Shown: positions 24,301 through 36,300 of the stretch, piece after piece | Numbering within the stretch: the stretch's first letter is position 1 | Layout: every line of letters begins with the position of its first letter | NCBI GenBank assembly: GCA_033964015.1 | Contig: CM066923.1 | Location: 8,731,978 to 8,795,977, forward strand | Direction: 5' to 3' | DNA length: 64,000 bases | Origin: Scolanthus callimorphus | Lineage: Eukaryota; Cnidaria; Anthozoa; Actiniaria; Edwardsiidae | Translations under genes and position numbers: made by a program | The notes under the pieces: model-generated | What the model was told of the DNA's origin: nothing | Databases searched by the model: none | Seen by the model: only the letters and a program-made list of their open reading frames with translations

Positions 24301-27300
24301 TGATCTGCTAACACCAACGTGCCTTTCTCTGCAGCGATCCTTTCCCGTGTTTAAGTTATCTTTCCTCATGTTTAAGCGGTCTTTCCCCATGTTTAAACGA
24401 TCTTCCGCCAGGTTTAACAATCTTTTCCCAAGTTTAAGTGACCTTTTCCCATGTTTAAGTGACCTTTTCCCATGTTCAAGTGGCCTTTTCCCATGTTCAA
24501 GTGGCCTTTTCCCATGTTCAAGTGGCCTTTTCCCATGTTCGAGTGGCCTTTTCCCATGTTCGAGTGGCCTTGTCCACTGTTTAAGCAGCCTCTTCCCAAG
24601 CTGAAATGAAATTCAATGCGGACAGCCCTAGAAGTTTCTTTAATCCAGCATACACAAGATTTGTTCAGAGCTTTGTAGTCATGGGACAGAATACATGGAC
24701 ATCCCGATATGCAAATGTATGCATAGAGTCTTGGTCACGTTCTATGCGCGCCTGTTCAAAACCCGTCGAATTACAAAGAAAGTGGCTCAAAACGGCCCAC
24801 CTCGACAGCAAAATAAAACATTTCCTCGAAAGTCCAGGCAGATGTCCAAGAATGTATAGCAATTCTGTCCCATGTTTAGATTTTCATGAGATCTGCGAAA
24901 TGCGCGCTCATTGATGCCATTGCAACATCGGGCGGAAAATCTAGTTTCTTCACTTGCGTTTTCAACTGTAACTAATCACAAATTTCCAAACACTCTACAC
25001 TAATCCTCTCACGACTGGTAAAATAACGAATGGCTCTGTTCCTGCGCCTGTGAATATACAGTATGATTTACACGTCAAATATTTTTGTAGGATTCCGATA
25101 TGGAAGCCGAGGAACAACCTGCTTGGCAACAAACGGTGGATAAGAAAGTGAGTTTCCATTTTTAATCGCACATCCCTCTGATGTTTTCTCGTCAAGATGG
25201 TCAATTTGTCCGACAATAATACGGACCGCAACTGAACTATCCATTGATTTTCAGCTTTTAAAGAAACTCAAGCAAAAGGAAATCAAGCGTCAAGAATTTA
25301 TTCACGGTAAACATTTAATATCTCCTGCTATTGATATTGCTGGTGCTGCTGCTACTGTCGTGTGCGGTCTTGTTGCTATTTTGGTTAGGATTGCTGTGTT
25401 GTAATCTGGTAATATTAATACACGTTTTTATTAACCCAATTCATCTTCTTTTCAGAACTCATTTACACCGAAAAATATCACGTTAGAAATCTTAAAGTCC
25501 TGGACAAGGTAATTATTGAAAGTTTGTCGATGTAGCTCTGGCTAATTTGAACGTTTTCCTCACCAGATGCCAGTTTTGTAGTGGACAAGAGCTAGATAAC
25601 AGACCGGAATCTGGCGACTCTTTAATGGCACATGTTTAATAATTTTAGGCCCAAGAATTGATCCTTGTGGAACTCCAAATGCCTCGACAATTAGAGGCTA
25701 TGTTCTCAGGTGATGGAGTAAACAAATTACTCTTATCTTTACGATATTTTTTTTTGTCTCTATTCAGGTCTTTTATAAACCAATGAAGAAAATGAATATC
25801 ATCCCTTATGAAGCCATTAATAGACTCTTCCCCAACTTACAAGAGCTCATCGACATCCACGGTAAGCAACGCTGCCTTCTGTTTCTGCTGTACAAGTAAC
25901 ATTTTGTTCCTATCTATTTTTGACCAGTAAAGAAAAACGGAGGGGTAAGGGCTAACAAATTCCGCCACTCATCCACCCCTGCGCCCTACAACCCACTCTT
26001 CTCCACGTGCCGTCAACCAGGGACTTCCCTGCGTTAACCTTCCACTTCAATTCTAACTATCAATTCTTTTGCGCTTGCTTTATAAGCTAACTTTCTGTTT
26101 GGTTTCATCTTTCTTTTAGTGGATCTTCTTCAGAGAATGAAAAAGCGAGAGGGAGAAGGGGAGGTTATTCAATGTATTGGTGACATGATGCTAGAACGGG
26201 TAAATGTTATTTCTCTTTATTGTCGCTATGCTACAAGAAGGCCGTAGTCTTACTGCTTCGTTGAAGTGTCATGTTTTTTATGGAAATCGGACCGACAATG
26301 GGTCATGGATGGCGAGGCTTGAGAGGCTAAGGAGACAAACGTCGAACTTCTGTCGAACCTTTCCTTTTTCAAAGGATGCCGTTTCATTAGACTTTATAAT
26401 AGAAAACTTTCTATTGTTTTGGATTTGAACGGCGCTACTCTGGCACGATGTTTGCCGTAGCCCTACCCCTCCCCCCCCCCCCACCACCACCACCACTATT
26501 GGTCACCTGACCAATACATTTCCCCTCCCCTCCCACATACACATCATCATCATCATCTTTATTCTTTCAACACGGTATAAGGCGTAAAATATAAATAGAG
26601 CAAAAATATACTGCAGTTTGTATAGGAAATAATACCTACCTGGCAATGGTACTGCAGCGAATCCCCCTTCCTTTACAAAATGTGTTCCGCTGTCAATATA
26701 GGATACCTTTTGTCGTTTTAGTTTGATAACGAAGCTGGCGAGGCTGCCAAGCAAGCCTGTGCGACCTTCTGTAACTATCAGAAAACATCGTTAGAGCATT
26801 TACGGCAGAGACAACGGAAGGACCCCAAACTCGCGCAGTTTATTATGGTGGGTATCTATCTTATTTATAAAAATCCTTAGCGGCTGTCGGGGAAACGATT
26901 TTGATTGGCTGATTTTTTTTCCTGCCACTTTTGGCGCGCGTGCGTGCGACACAGGAAGCCCGGAGCAAATATTTGAAGATTACGGAGACTTCTCTCCATT
27001 TCTTTTCAATGAGACAATTTCAGGGAGTAAATAATTTAAAACTTTCTCGTCACAAGATGACGGGATATTTTCAAAGCAAGGAACAGTTTTTTTTTACAAA
27101 CTATAAGGCAATGACACACGAAGTAATATATAGATTTAGCCACTGGCTAAAAGCGGAGCTCCCCATATTTCTTCACAGGCGCACAGTATTTTCCCGCTAA
27201 AACGAGAGACGGTTTTGGGGTTGCCTGTGGTATAATGGGCAGGCAGACACGCACGGACGCGCCCACGGTACTCATGGGAATACCGTTGATCCATGAAAAG

Positions 27301-30300
27301 TGGAGTCGTATATCTGAGTTAAACTTTGAGCTATTGTATTTTTCCTGCGATACCTGTGGCGCTCCGCTCTGCGGCCTGTGACCGCTAAGGAGCTCCACTA
27401 ATAAACACGAGCAAAGATAACACGCAGACAGCACAAAATGGTGGAGAACCATGATGAAACACTCTGTCTCGTGTGTGATATAATACGTGAATAGCACACT
27501 GTTGAAGTTGGTATGTTTTTACCTTTTCAGCATTGTGAAGGCAATTCCTTATGTCGACGTCTAAAGCTAGACGATATCATATCAACGAGCTACAGACGAA
27601 TAACCAAGTACCCGCTGCTGCTGGAAGGCATCAGTAAAAACACTCCTAGTAAGTGTCACGCAACGCCCAGTGATAGCTACATTTGTAGTGACTCGTGGTA
27701 GTCACGCAGCGCCTGGTAGTAGTACTCGCAGTGACTAATGGTACTCGCGCAACGTTTGACAGTCGCACTTGCAGGGTCTAGTCACGCATCGCCTGATAGT
27801 TCTCCTTGCAGTGACTCGTCTCTGTCACGATGAGCTTGCATTGAGGGGTTGTTGTCACGCAACTTCGAACATTTTTATTTTCAGTTACAAGTGCTCGCAG
27901 TAGTCACGCAAAGCTTTCGTAGTAGTCACGAAACTACTGGTAGTCATATTTGCAATGGCTCATGGCATTGAGTCACACTGCTCTTCATATAATAGTAGGC
28001 CTTGCAGTGGCTCCTAGCACTCTTGCAACGCCTGAGAGTTTTGCTGTGTTGGGGCATCTGTTGCTATAGAACTTTATACTTGTCAGAGTTTCTTAAAAAC
28101 AGATTATACAAATATTGCATCTCGTTGAATAGTGTTACTCCGTCAAACAGAGTCTTCGAACGTTTACGATCGAACGCGTTTTTCCCCTTTCAGGTTCTCT
28201 ACCCGACAGTAGAGACATCGAAAGAGCGATACAATGTTGTAAGGTAAGCGAACCAGTAGACCCCGGTGATAGAGCTTTTTTAATCCATCACTCCAACCTT
28301 TAACCGTTTCAGGAGATAGGAAACGTTAGACGAAAAAAACCCTGGGTTTACGAGAATGCTCCTCGCCATAGGCGTAGGTGGCTTTCAGTAGCCCAGGGGA
28401 ATAGAAGACCAAGCAGCTTCTATAATAGCTGCATTTTCTATTGAGAAATTTGGCCATCATGGCTGTCGCGTTACTGCATTTCTGTGGGATTGATTTTCCT
28501 TGTGTTGTATTTTTTTTCTGTAGGATCTTCTAGCGTTTGTTAATCAAAGTGTAAAAGAATGCGAAAATCAGCAAAGACTAGAAGAATTTCAGAGGAAAGT
28601 GGATCGGAAACAAATGGACAGTAGTAGTAAAATGGAAGAATATAGGGTAAGTCGATACCATTGGTAGCTTTTCTCATTGCAATGGACGCGATTCCAGCAA
28701 TAATGAATGCCCGCGCTCCATGTCAGTTGTTCTGTTACATTTCTCGAACCAAGTGTCTTGCATGCGCGCGTTGCATCCTGGTAGTTTTGTTACATTCCAC
28801 AGGCATTTCTAAGGAAAAGAGAGCCAGCGATTATAGCTGGAATCGTCCATTGCCTTAATTCGTTCGGTATTTGGTGGTAGAATTTCGTATAGTTTCAAAA
28901 TAGCCATCTGCAAAGAAAATTTCATGTGTGATTAATTATTATATTCAATCACAATATTGTAATAACGTGTCTAATCAGCCGATGAAAGTGATTTCTTTCT
29001 CAGGCTTGGTACTTTTATAATCGACATTACCCAAAATGGTACCGGTTGTGTTAAGGCCCGTTCAAACTTGCAATTTTTGTTGCGATTTTTGTCGCGCGAG
29101 TCGCGGCGATTTTTCTCGCACGCTAGCGTCAACTCAAAATCACTGTAAACTATGTAAACAAGGTGCAACTCGGCGCGATCTGCCGCGATTTTTGTCGCGG
29201 AGATTTCAAACACGTTCGAAAAACTTTTATGCGATTTTGATGCGATTTGAAGAAAAGAGAGCACAGAAATCGCACCGGATATGCATCTCGTTTACACAAG
29301 AGAGTTGGAATTGCAACTTGCGCGAGAAAAATCGCCGCGACAAATGCAACAAAAGCGCAAGTGTAAACCGGCCTTGAGGCTCTTTCCCAAGCGGGGTGCC
29401 ATATTGAATGCAACGCTCATTGAGGAAAACAATTACATGTGTTACATGTAATTGATCAAAGTGTTTTTCTGTCTTTTCAGAATTTAGATTTAACTAAGAA
29501 AAAGTTGTTATATGATGGCCCTCTAACGTGGCGGATCAGCAGAACGAAATCTATAGGTAGGGAGAGAGGGCTGTTATGCGCTCCCCGAGTCTTGTGCATT
29601 ACGTGTTGTTTCTCCTTTATATTTCCACAAAACACCTGTAAATGAAGAAGCAGTTGGTAAGGATAGCGCTGTCATGTATTCAAGAAGCTGGAGCGTTGTT
29701 ACAAGAGTGTTCCGAAGCCCAGAACATTTTGAATGCACAGCTAATTCTTCTGAAAAAGGCGCCTCTAGAACATAGAAAATCTGTTTTCGCGCCCTTTTGG
29801 TGCGCGCGTCACCACAGGAAGACCGTCCCTTACAAACATGGTGTAGGTATGGGCCTGTATCACGCGGCAGCTATCTTGGATAAAATTCTTTGTTTTCCCC
29901 GTGGAAACTCGTAATCATGATGAGGCTGCAGATGCAAGAACAAAAGATTTATCCAAGATGGCGGCCGTGTGATAAAGCCTATTGACAGCTGGTTTCGTAT
30001 ATCTTGATGATGAACATCCAAGATAGAGCAGATTTCGTATGACCGTGAAAACTGCCGCGGTACGGCGCAGTACTGTCGCGGTGGCGGTACGGAACCTAGC
30101 CTGCTGTAGATGGAATGAAATCGCCAATGAAATCGCGTAGTGGCGGTACGGTCAAGGTCGCGGCGCGGAACAACTTTGTGGCGGTACTTTTCACAGTCAT
30201 ACGAAATCTGCTCTAGCTGCTTACAGCCTCTTGTTGACCGTAACCACTCTTGGTTATTTGCAGATCTACACGTTCTTTTACTAGAAGATTTGTTAGTCAT

Positions 30301-33300
30301 ACTTCAAAAGCAAGATGACCGGCTTATCCTTAAATGTCATAGTACGAATATGTCAAGTTACCAGGTAAAGTGACAAAGATTGCATAGTAACGGATACAAA
30401 TTACTCGGTTTTTAATCAACGGCATGTACTGTAATATGAGTCTACAACCATCTTTATGGCCATTATGCTACCTTGAATAATGCTGACGACGTCATCAGGA
30501 TAGATGAATATAATTTTGTTTTGTCTTTTACTATAGACTACACATAGTCCGATTATAAAGCTGAACAATGTCCTTACTAGAAATGTCGCGACAGGTACGT
30601 AGAGCATATTCATTGTTGTATGTTTTCTTGATGAATCGTAAAAGACGAGAATATTCATGAAGGACATTTTGTCGCCAGTCGATAACTTTAAGTCGCCATT
30701 TATTGACTATGAGTTTTGTGCGTATAATGTTTTGTCGCACACTTGGCGACAAGGTAAAACATGTCGCCAGATTCACAATTTTCCCCACATTGCACTCAGC
30801 GGGTTACAAATTCATGTCAACAAGTTCCTGTTTTTCTTCAGGCTGTGAATACTAATTGCGTTTACCCTGTTTTCAGATAAGCGCGCGTTCTTTCTGGTCG
30901 GAACGGCGGTCGGCACGTCTTCCATGGGGCCGCAAATTTACGAGCTTGTCGCCGCAACGATAACGGAACGAAAAAAGTAAGACAAAAATTTGACATGTTT
31001 GTTCTTTAATTAATATATCAAACACGAGACTGAACGATTTCCTCACGAGACAGCTTTTTTTCACGAACTTCAAGGTGTTTGGAAATCCTGATGAAACACA
31101 CTGTCTAGTGTTTGATATAGCTCCTCAAGCGAATCATTTAATGTCGGGAAAAGAAGGAATAAATTCTACAAAATCTCTGCAAATTAAGACGGCGTATCCA
31201 AACCTCCTTCACGGTTATGATTTTCTTTGTTTCAGCTTGATAAATAATTAACGGTTTAAGAATCATCATTAATTAGCAGTTTCCCTAATTGTCAATGTGG
31301 GAAATACCTTCTTTGGTAATTCCGAAATTTCGATGGATTTTTTCAGTTGTGAAGTCTGTTCTCTGACGTAATCCAAAAATGTAAAAATGTAAATGTATGC
31401 ACTTGTATACCGCAATATCCATATCCATGTTCAAATGCGGTTTACAGATGTGGATGTCTGATCCCTAAGATGCGGACTGCAATTTTATGCACTGTGGTTG
31501 TTTAACGTCCCTCGCATAGTGGTTAAACCATATATGTATATGGAGCCGGCATTCAAATATATGGTTTTATTTCAGTTGGTACAAGCATATCACCGATGCT
31601 GCGGAAGCTTTCAAAGGGCGAGGTACGTAACTTAAATTCTGGCAATTTAATTGCCCTCATTAATAATTATCAATGTTAATGATCGTTATTATTGATTATC
31701 GATCATCAGAACGTGGGCGTAGGGGCGGTGTCTCCTTGGCAGGTCCCCGGCAGAATGACGGAACAGGGCCGACGAACCCTCCTCTCAGGCAGAGGAGGGG
31801 TGCTCTACCCCCTCCCGGCACCGAGCTCGCACCCGCACCCACCTCCGAGGACAGCGACAAGAAAGACGAGGACGAGGAGACACCCGAGGAACAGGAGGAA
31901 GCAGAGGAGGACAAATCCAGCCCTGTCCTCCCTTCCCCTAGGATAGAAGACTCTAGAATACCTGACTTGAGGATAGACGAAGACTTGCATCAAGAAAGAG
32001 GTGAGGTGGACACCTCGAAACTTGGTACAGTTGGCGCCAGATTATGTCTCAGGCGACTAAGGGCGACCTCTCTGCTCTACTAGAAATTTGCGACTACAAA
32101 TGACGGTTTGGCGACGAATAGGCCTTTTTAGTTCGTCTTGTACTGGAGAGCAAAACAGAATTGAAACGTATCTGATCTGTAATCATTTTACTTGCTCACA
32201 AAGAACTTCGAATATGCCACGTTATCAATTAAATTCCTTTGCGATTAAACATGTCAACTAAACGTGAACCATTAATCTCTGATAATCTTTCAAGGTATCC
32301 TAGAACCCCCTCCTGAAGTTCGAATCATACCCAAAATCGACATCCACGTTAAAGAACCGGACGACGAACAAGAACCGGAAACTGAAGTGGAGGAACCGGA
32401 TCGTGAGGAACAGGAAACGGAAACGGAGACTGAACCCGACACGGCCGAAGAGCTAGAGAGCGAGTGTGAGCCGCTACCACCTCCCCCACCCCCTCCCCCA
32501 CCGGCTGATGACGTGGATGATCTCCAGCTTCCGAACCCTCCACCTGATATTCGGGTAGGTGAATAGATCTGATATTCGGGTAGGTGAATAGATCTGATAT
32601 TCGGGTAGGTGAATAGATCTGATATTCGGGTAGGTGAATAGATCTGATATTCGGGTACGTGAATAGATCTGATATTCGGGTACGTGAATAGATCTGATAT
32701 TCGGGTACGTGAATAGATCTGACATTCGGGTACGTGAATAGATCTGACATTCGGGTACGTGAATAGATCTGACATTCGGGTACGGGAATAGATCTGATAT
32801 TCGGGTACGTGAATAGATCTGATATTCGGGTACGGGAATAGATCTGATATTCGGGTAGGTGAATAGATCTGATATTCGGGTACGTGAATAGATCTGATAT
32901 TTGGGTACGTGAATAGATCTGATATTCGGGTACGTGAATAGATCTGATATTCGGGTACGTGAATAGATCTGATATTCGGGTACGTGAATAGGTCTGATAT
33001 TCGGGTACGTGAATAGATCTGATATTCGGGTACGTGAATAGGTCTGATATTCGGGTACGTGAAGAGATATGATATTCGGGTACGTGAATAGATCTGATAT
33101 TCGGGTACGTGAATAGGTCTGATATTCGGGTACGTGAATAGATCTGATATTCGGGTACGTGAATAGATCTGATATTCGGATACGTGAATAGATCTGATAT
33201 TCGGGTACGTGAATAGATCTGATATTCGGGTACGTGAATAGGTCTGATATTCGGGTACGTGAATAGATCTGATATTCGGGTACGTGAATAGATCTGACAT

Positions 33301-36300
33301 TCGGGTACGTGAATAGATCTGATATTCGGGTACGTGAATGGATCTGATATTCGGGTACGTGAATAGATCTGTTGAGACTAAATAAGTATCAAAATTTATG
33401 TCGTCCATTTGCACCTCCTGTGAAATATCACAAATGCCAATCTGTTGTTTTCCTCTAATAATATCTACTGTGGTGACATTTGTACCCAATTACACATGAG
33501 GTTTTCAAGTTATTTAATTACATGTCCGGGTTGGTGAAAGTCTAAGATTTAGACTTCTAGGTTACAATGTTCAGCTTACATTTCCCCTACGATTCTCAGT
33601 TATTTCCGCCTCCTTGTCCTGATTACCCATGATGCACCTGAGAGCGGTTACTATGGCAATGCAACCTCGTCCCCAGCGTCTTGTGGGTAATTTTCAAGAT
33701 GGCGGTTGGTCGAGCACAAGACCCTGGTGAAAATTACTCACGAGACCCTCGGGGACGAGGTTGATGGTAGTGACGATCTTCTGATTATGCGAGTGATATT
33801 TCGATAACTTTCAAGTTATCAAACGAGTTCAGTCAAGTTTTATCTTGTCTCAAGCATAACATATCAAAGAAAGCTCACTAGTCTTGACTAGAGTTCACTA
33901 GTCGTCCCTAATTGACATCAAATGTTTCATTAGTCCTGAACCATGCCTTACTACTGTTATCTGCACTGCAATTTTCGATGATCCAGCGCCTATGCGAGAG
34001 CTGGCCAAAGGAGGATTTTAGAGCTGGGTTCTCGTTCGAGCATGGCGGGCTGTATTTCTCAACACCTTTCGGTCTACCCTTTGATCCTTAGCACCGGCAG
34101 AATCTTGCAAAGATTTCATAAGGCCTATCAAGGCACAAGTCCTTTAAAGCTCTTTGAAATCATTTTGGCTTTTGGAACTTTACGGCAGCTATTGTGTTGT
34201 TTGTAAATTTTACAGTGCTGTTGTAGTGTGAAAAGACACCCAAAGCTAACACAGGAAGTCCTCAAGGAGAGGAAATCGAACTGATCTTTTTGATGAATGA
34301 TTGCGGTTTCAGTGATGCATTGGGTCTTTGACTTCAGTTTTCAGTTTCAGTATATTTTTTTCGGATCTGACTTACTAGCAAACCTAAATTTAAACTGTAG
34401 TAAAAACGAAAGAGTCCATAAACCAAATCGGCTAACGGTGTTTGCATCTTGTTGCCACCCAATTCAGATCATGTGATGATTCCTTTGGGTGGATACTTTT
34501 GTTAGTTCTGCACTACACTCGTGCACTCAGTCGACTGAGAAAAAATTGTCACCACCCAAAGGAATCATCACATGATCTGAATGGGGTGGCAACAAGATGA
34601 AGACATCGTATAACTAAATTTCATGATGTAGTGGTTAATTTTAAGAACACTACAAAGTCTGGATATGTTGCAGCGCCGTAACTTAGCACGCTGACACTAT
34701 GTGGGAGGGGTTCACCTTCGAATGTTACCGATGAAAAGTTCTTCTAGACAAGTCCCAGCTAAATCTATGGCGTGACAGATGTGTTTTGGCACCTCAGCTA
34801 TTAACTCAATCAAAAGCAAAATCTCGGTTCACTTTGATCACTACTGCTGAAGGTCATCGCTCCCCCTTGTGAATAGGATTGCGAATGTGGTCCGCTAAAA
34901 CTCCCTCGCACAACATTCTGATTAAAACTTCCAAGCATAGCGCATGGCAAGTTGTTCTGCAAAAATCCCTACCTAACTAATTGGCGGAAAGGACACGGTG
35001 AATCCTTATACTTTTGCAGTTGTGATTGTATTGTATGTATAAGAGACAAAATCGGCGAAATATGTTTTACGTCTTGTTGTCACCCAATTCAGATCACCTA
35101 ACGATTCAGGGGTTATCATTGTTCATTTTGTAAATACTTTCATGCGCTCGGTCGTGTGTGAGAAATTGAAGAATTGCATCCTCCTAAATGAATCATCACA
35201 TGATCTGAATTTGGTGACAACAAAAGGTAAACACCGTTATCCTATGTTGTCTATTCTTAAATCTTCCTCTCTTTGTTGTATTATTCCAGCTTCCAGATCC
35301 TCCACCACCGATCACCATCAACGTTCCTCCGATGTACGATCGGCCTTGTACGATCGCCGACCTCACGAACGAGGAAAGCGTAGACGAGAAGTCTCCGACG
35401 CGAACGAGTGCGTTCTCGGAATCCGGCTGGTCCTCGAGTTCGTCCTCGACGGAGACGATGAAGATGCGGAATGGTTACGGGCAAGGCTCGGGCGAGGATC
35501 AAGACGACACCCGGAGTGTTAGCTCTAATAGATCCTCACTAGAACTGTTAGGTATGTGTGGTCACGTTTGAACCATTCCCTTTGATCATTTGTTCGATTG
35601 CTTGATCAAAGGTTCCATTTCATGAAAAACACAAAAATAGTATCAATGTTTAGTATTTCATTCCTCGATTAAGTGTTCCATTCCTTGATGAAGTCTTCCA
35701 TTGCATTCCAGAACAACTTCGCGGCAAGGATGAAGACCTGAAGCGCACGCTGGAGGACAAGGCGAGAATCATAGCCGAGCTGAGGGTTCGTGCTGCTAAC
35801 CCTTTCCATTTCGTTCTAATCCGCCTAACATTTCCTTGTACGTGCCATGCACTTGGGTCTCACTTTCTCGTCCTTCTTACTGCAATCTACTTTAGTTAAT
35901 CTAAATCTGAACGCATGCACTAACTCGAAAATACGATTTTGAATTTAGTATTTCGAGCGCAGTATCAAGTTCAATATTTTGGGGTCATCCTGTAGCCCGT
36001 GCGGGAATATTAGATATCCGTTCGGCTATCGCAGTAAAAGACGAAAGAAAGAAAGAAATCCGCCCCGGGAAGATATGTCCAAGATATGTTTCGTGAAAGT
36101 TGGATCAGGTTTACAACACGCTACGGTCCTGTGACGCTTATTGTGTTTCTATTGTGTTCTTATTAAGTATTCATGAATTTTGAAATAAGTTATACGTAGT
36201 GACCAGTGTCTTGTTTTCTGTCTATAGGGTAGCTCTATGACTACTGGGGCGTCCTCCAGTGAGGTAGGGATAATAATGTGGCTTTGATTTGCGTACAACA

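Noticed and set aside
24019..24604. Open frames on both strands with seven-residue repeats
   Set aside because: Explained by the 21-bp tandem repeat, whose length is a multiple of three.
32290..33489. Minus-strand open frame of 399 codons
   Set aside because: It is the reverse of the 25-bp array, which has no stop in any reverse frame, giving a 25-residue period, plus the antisense of exon 37. No protein-like non-repetitive part exists.
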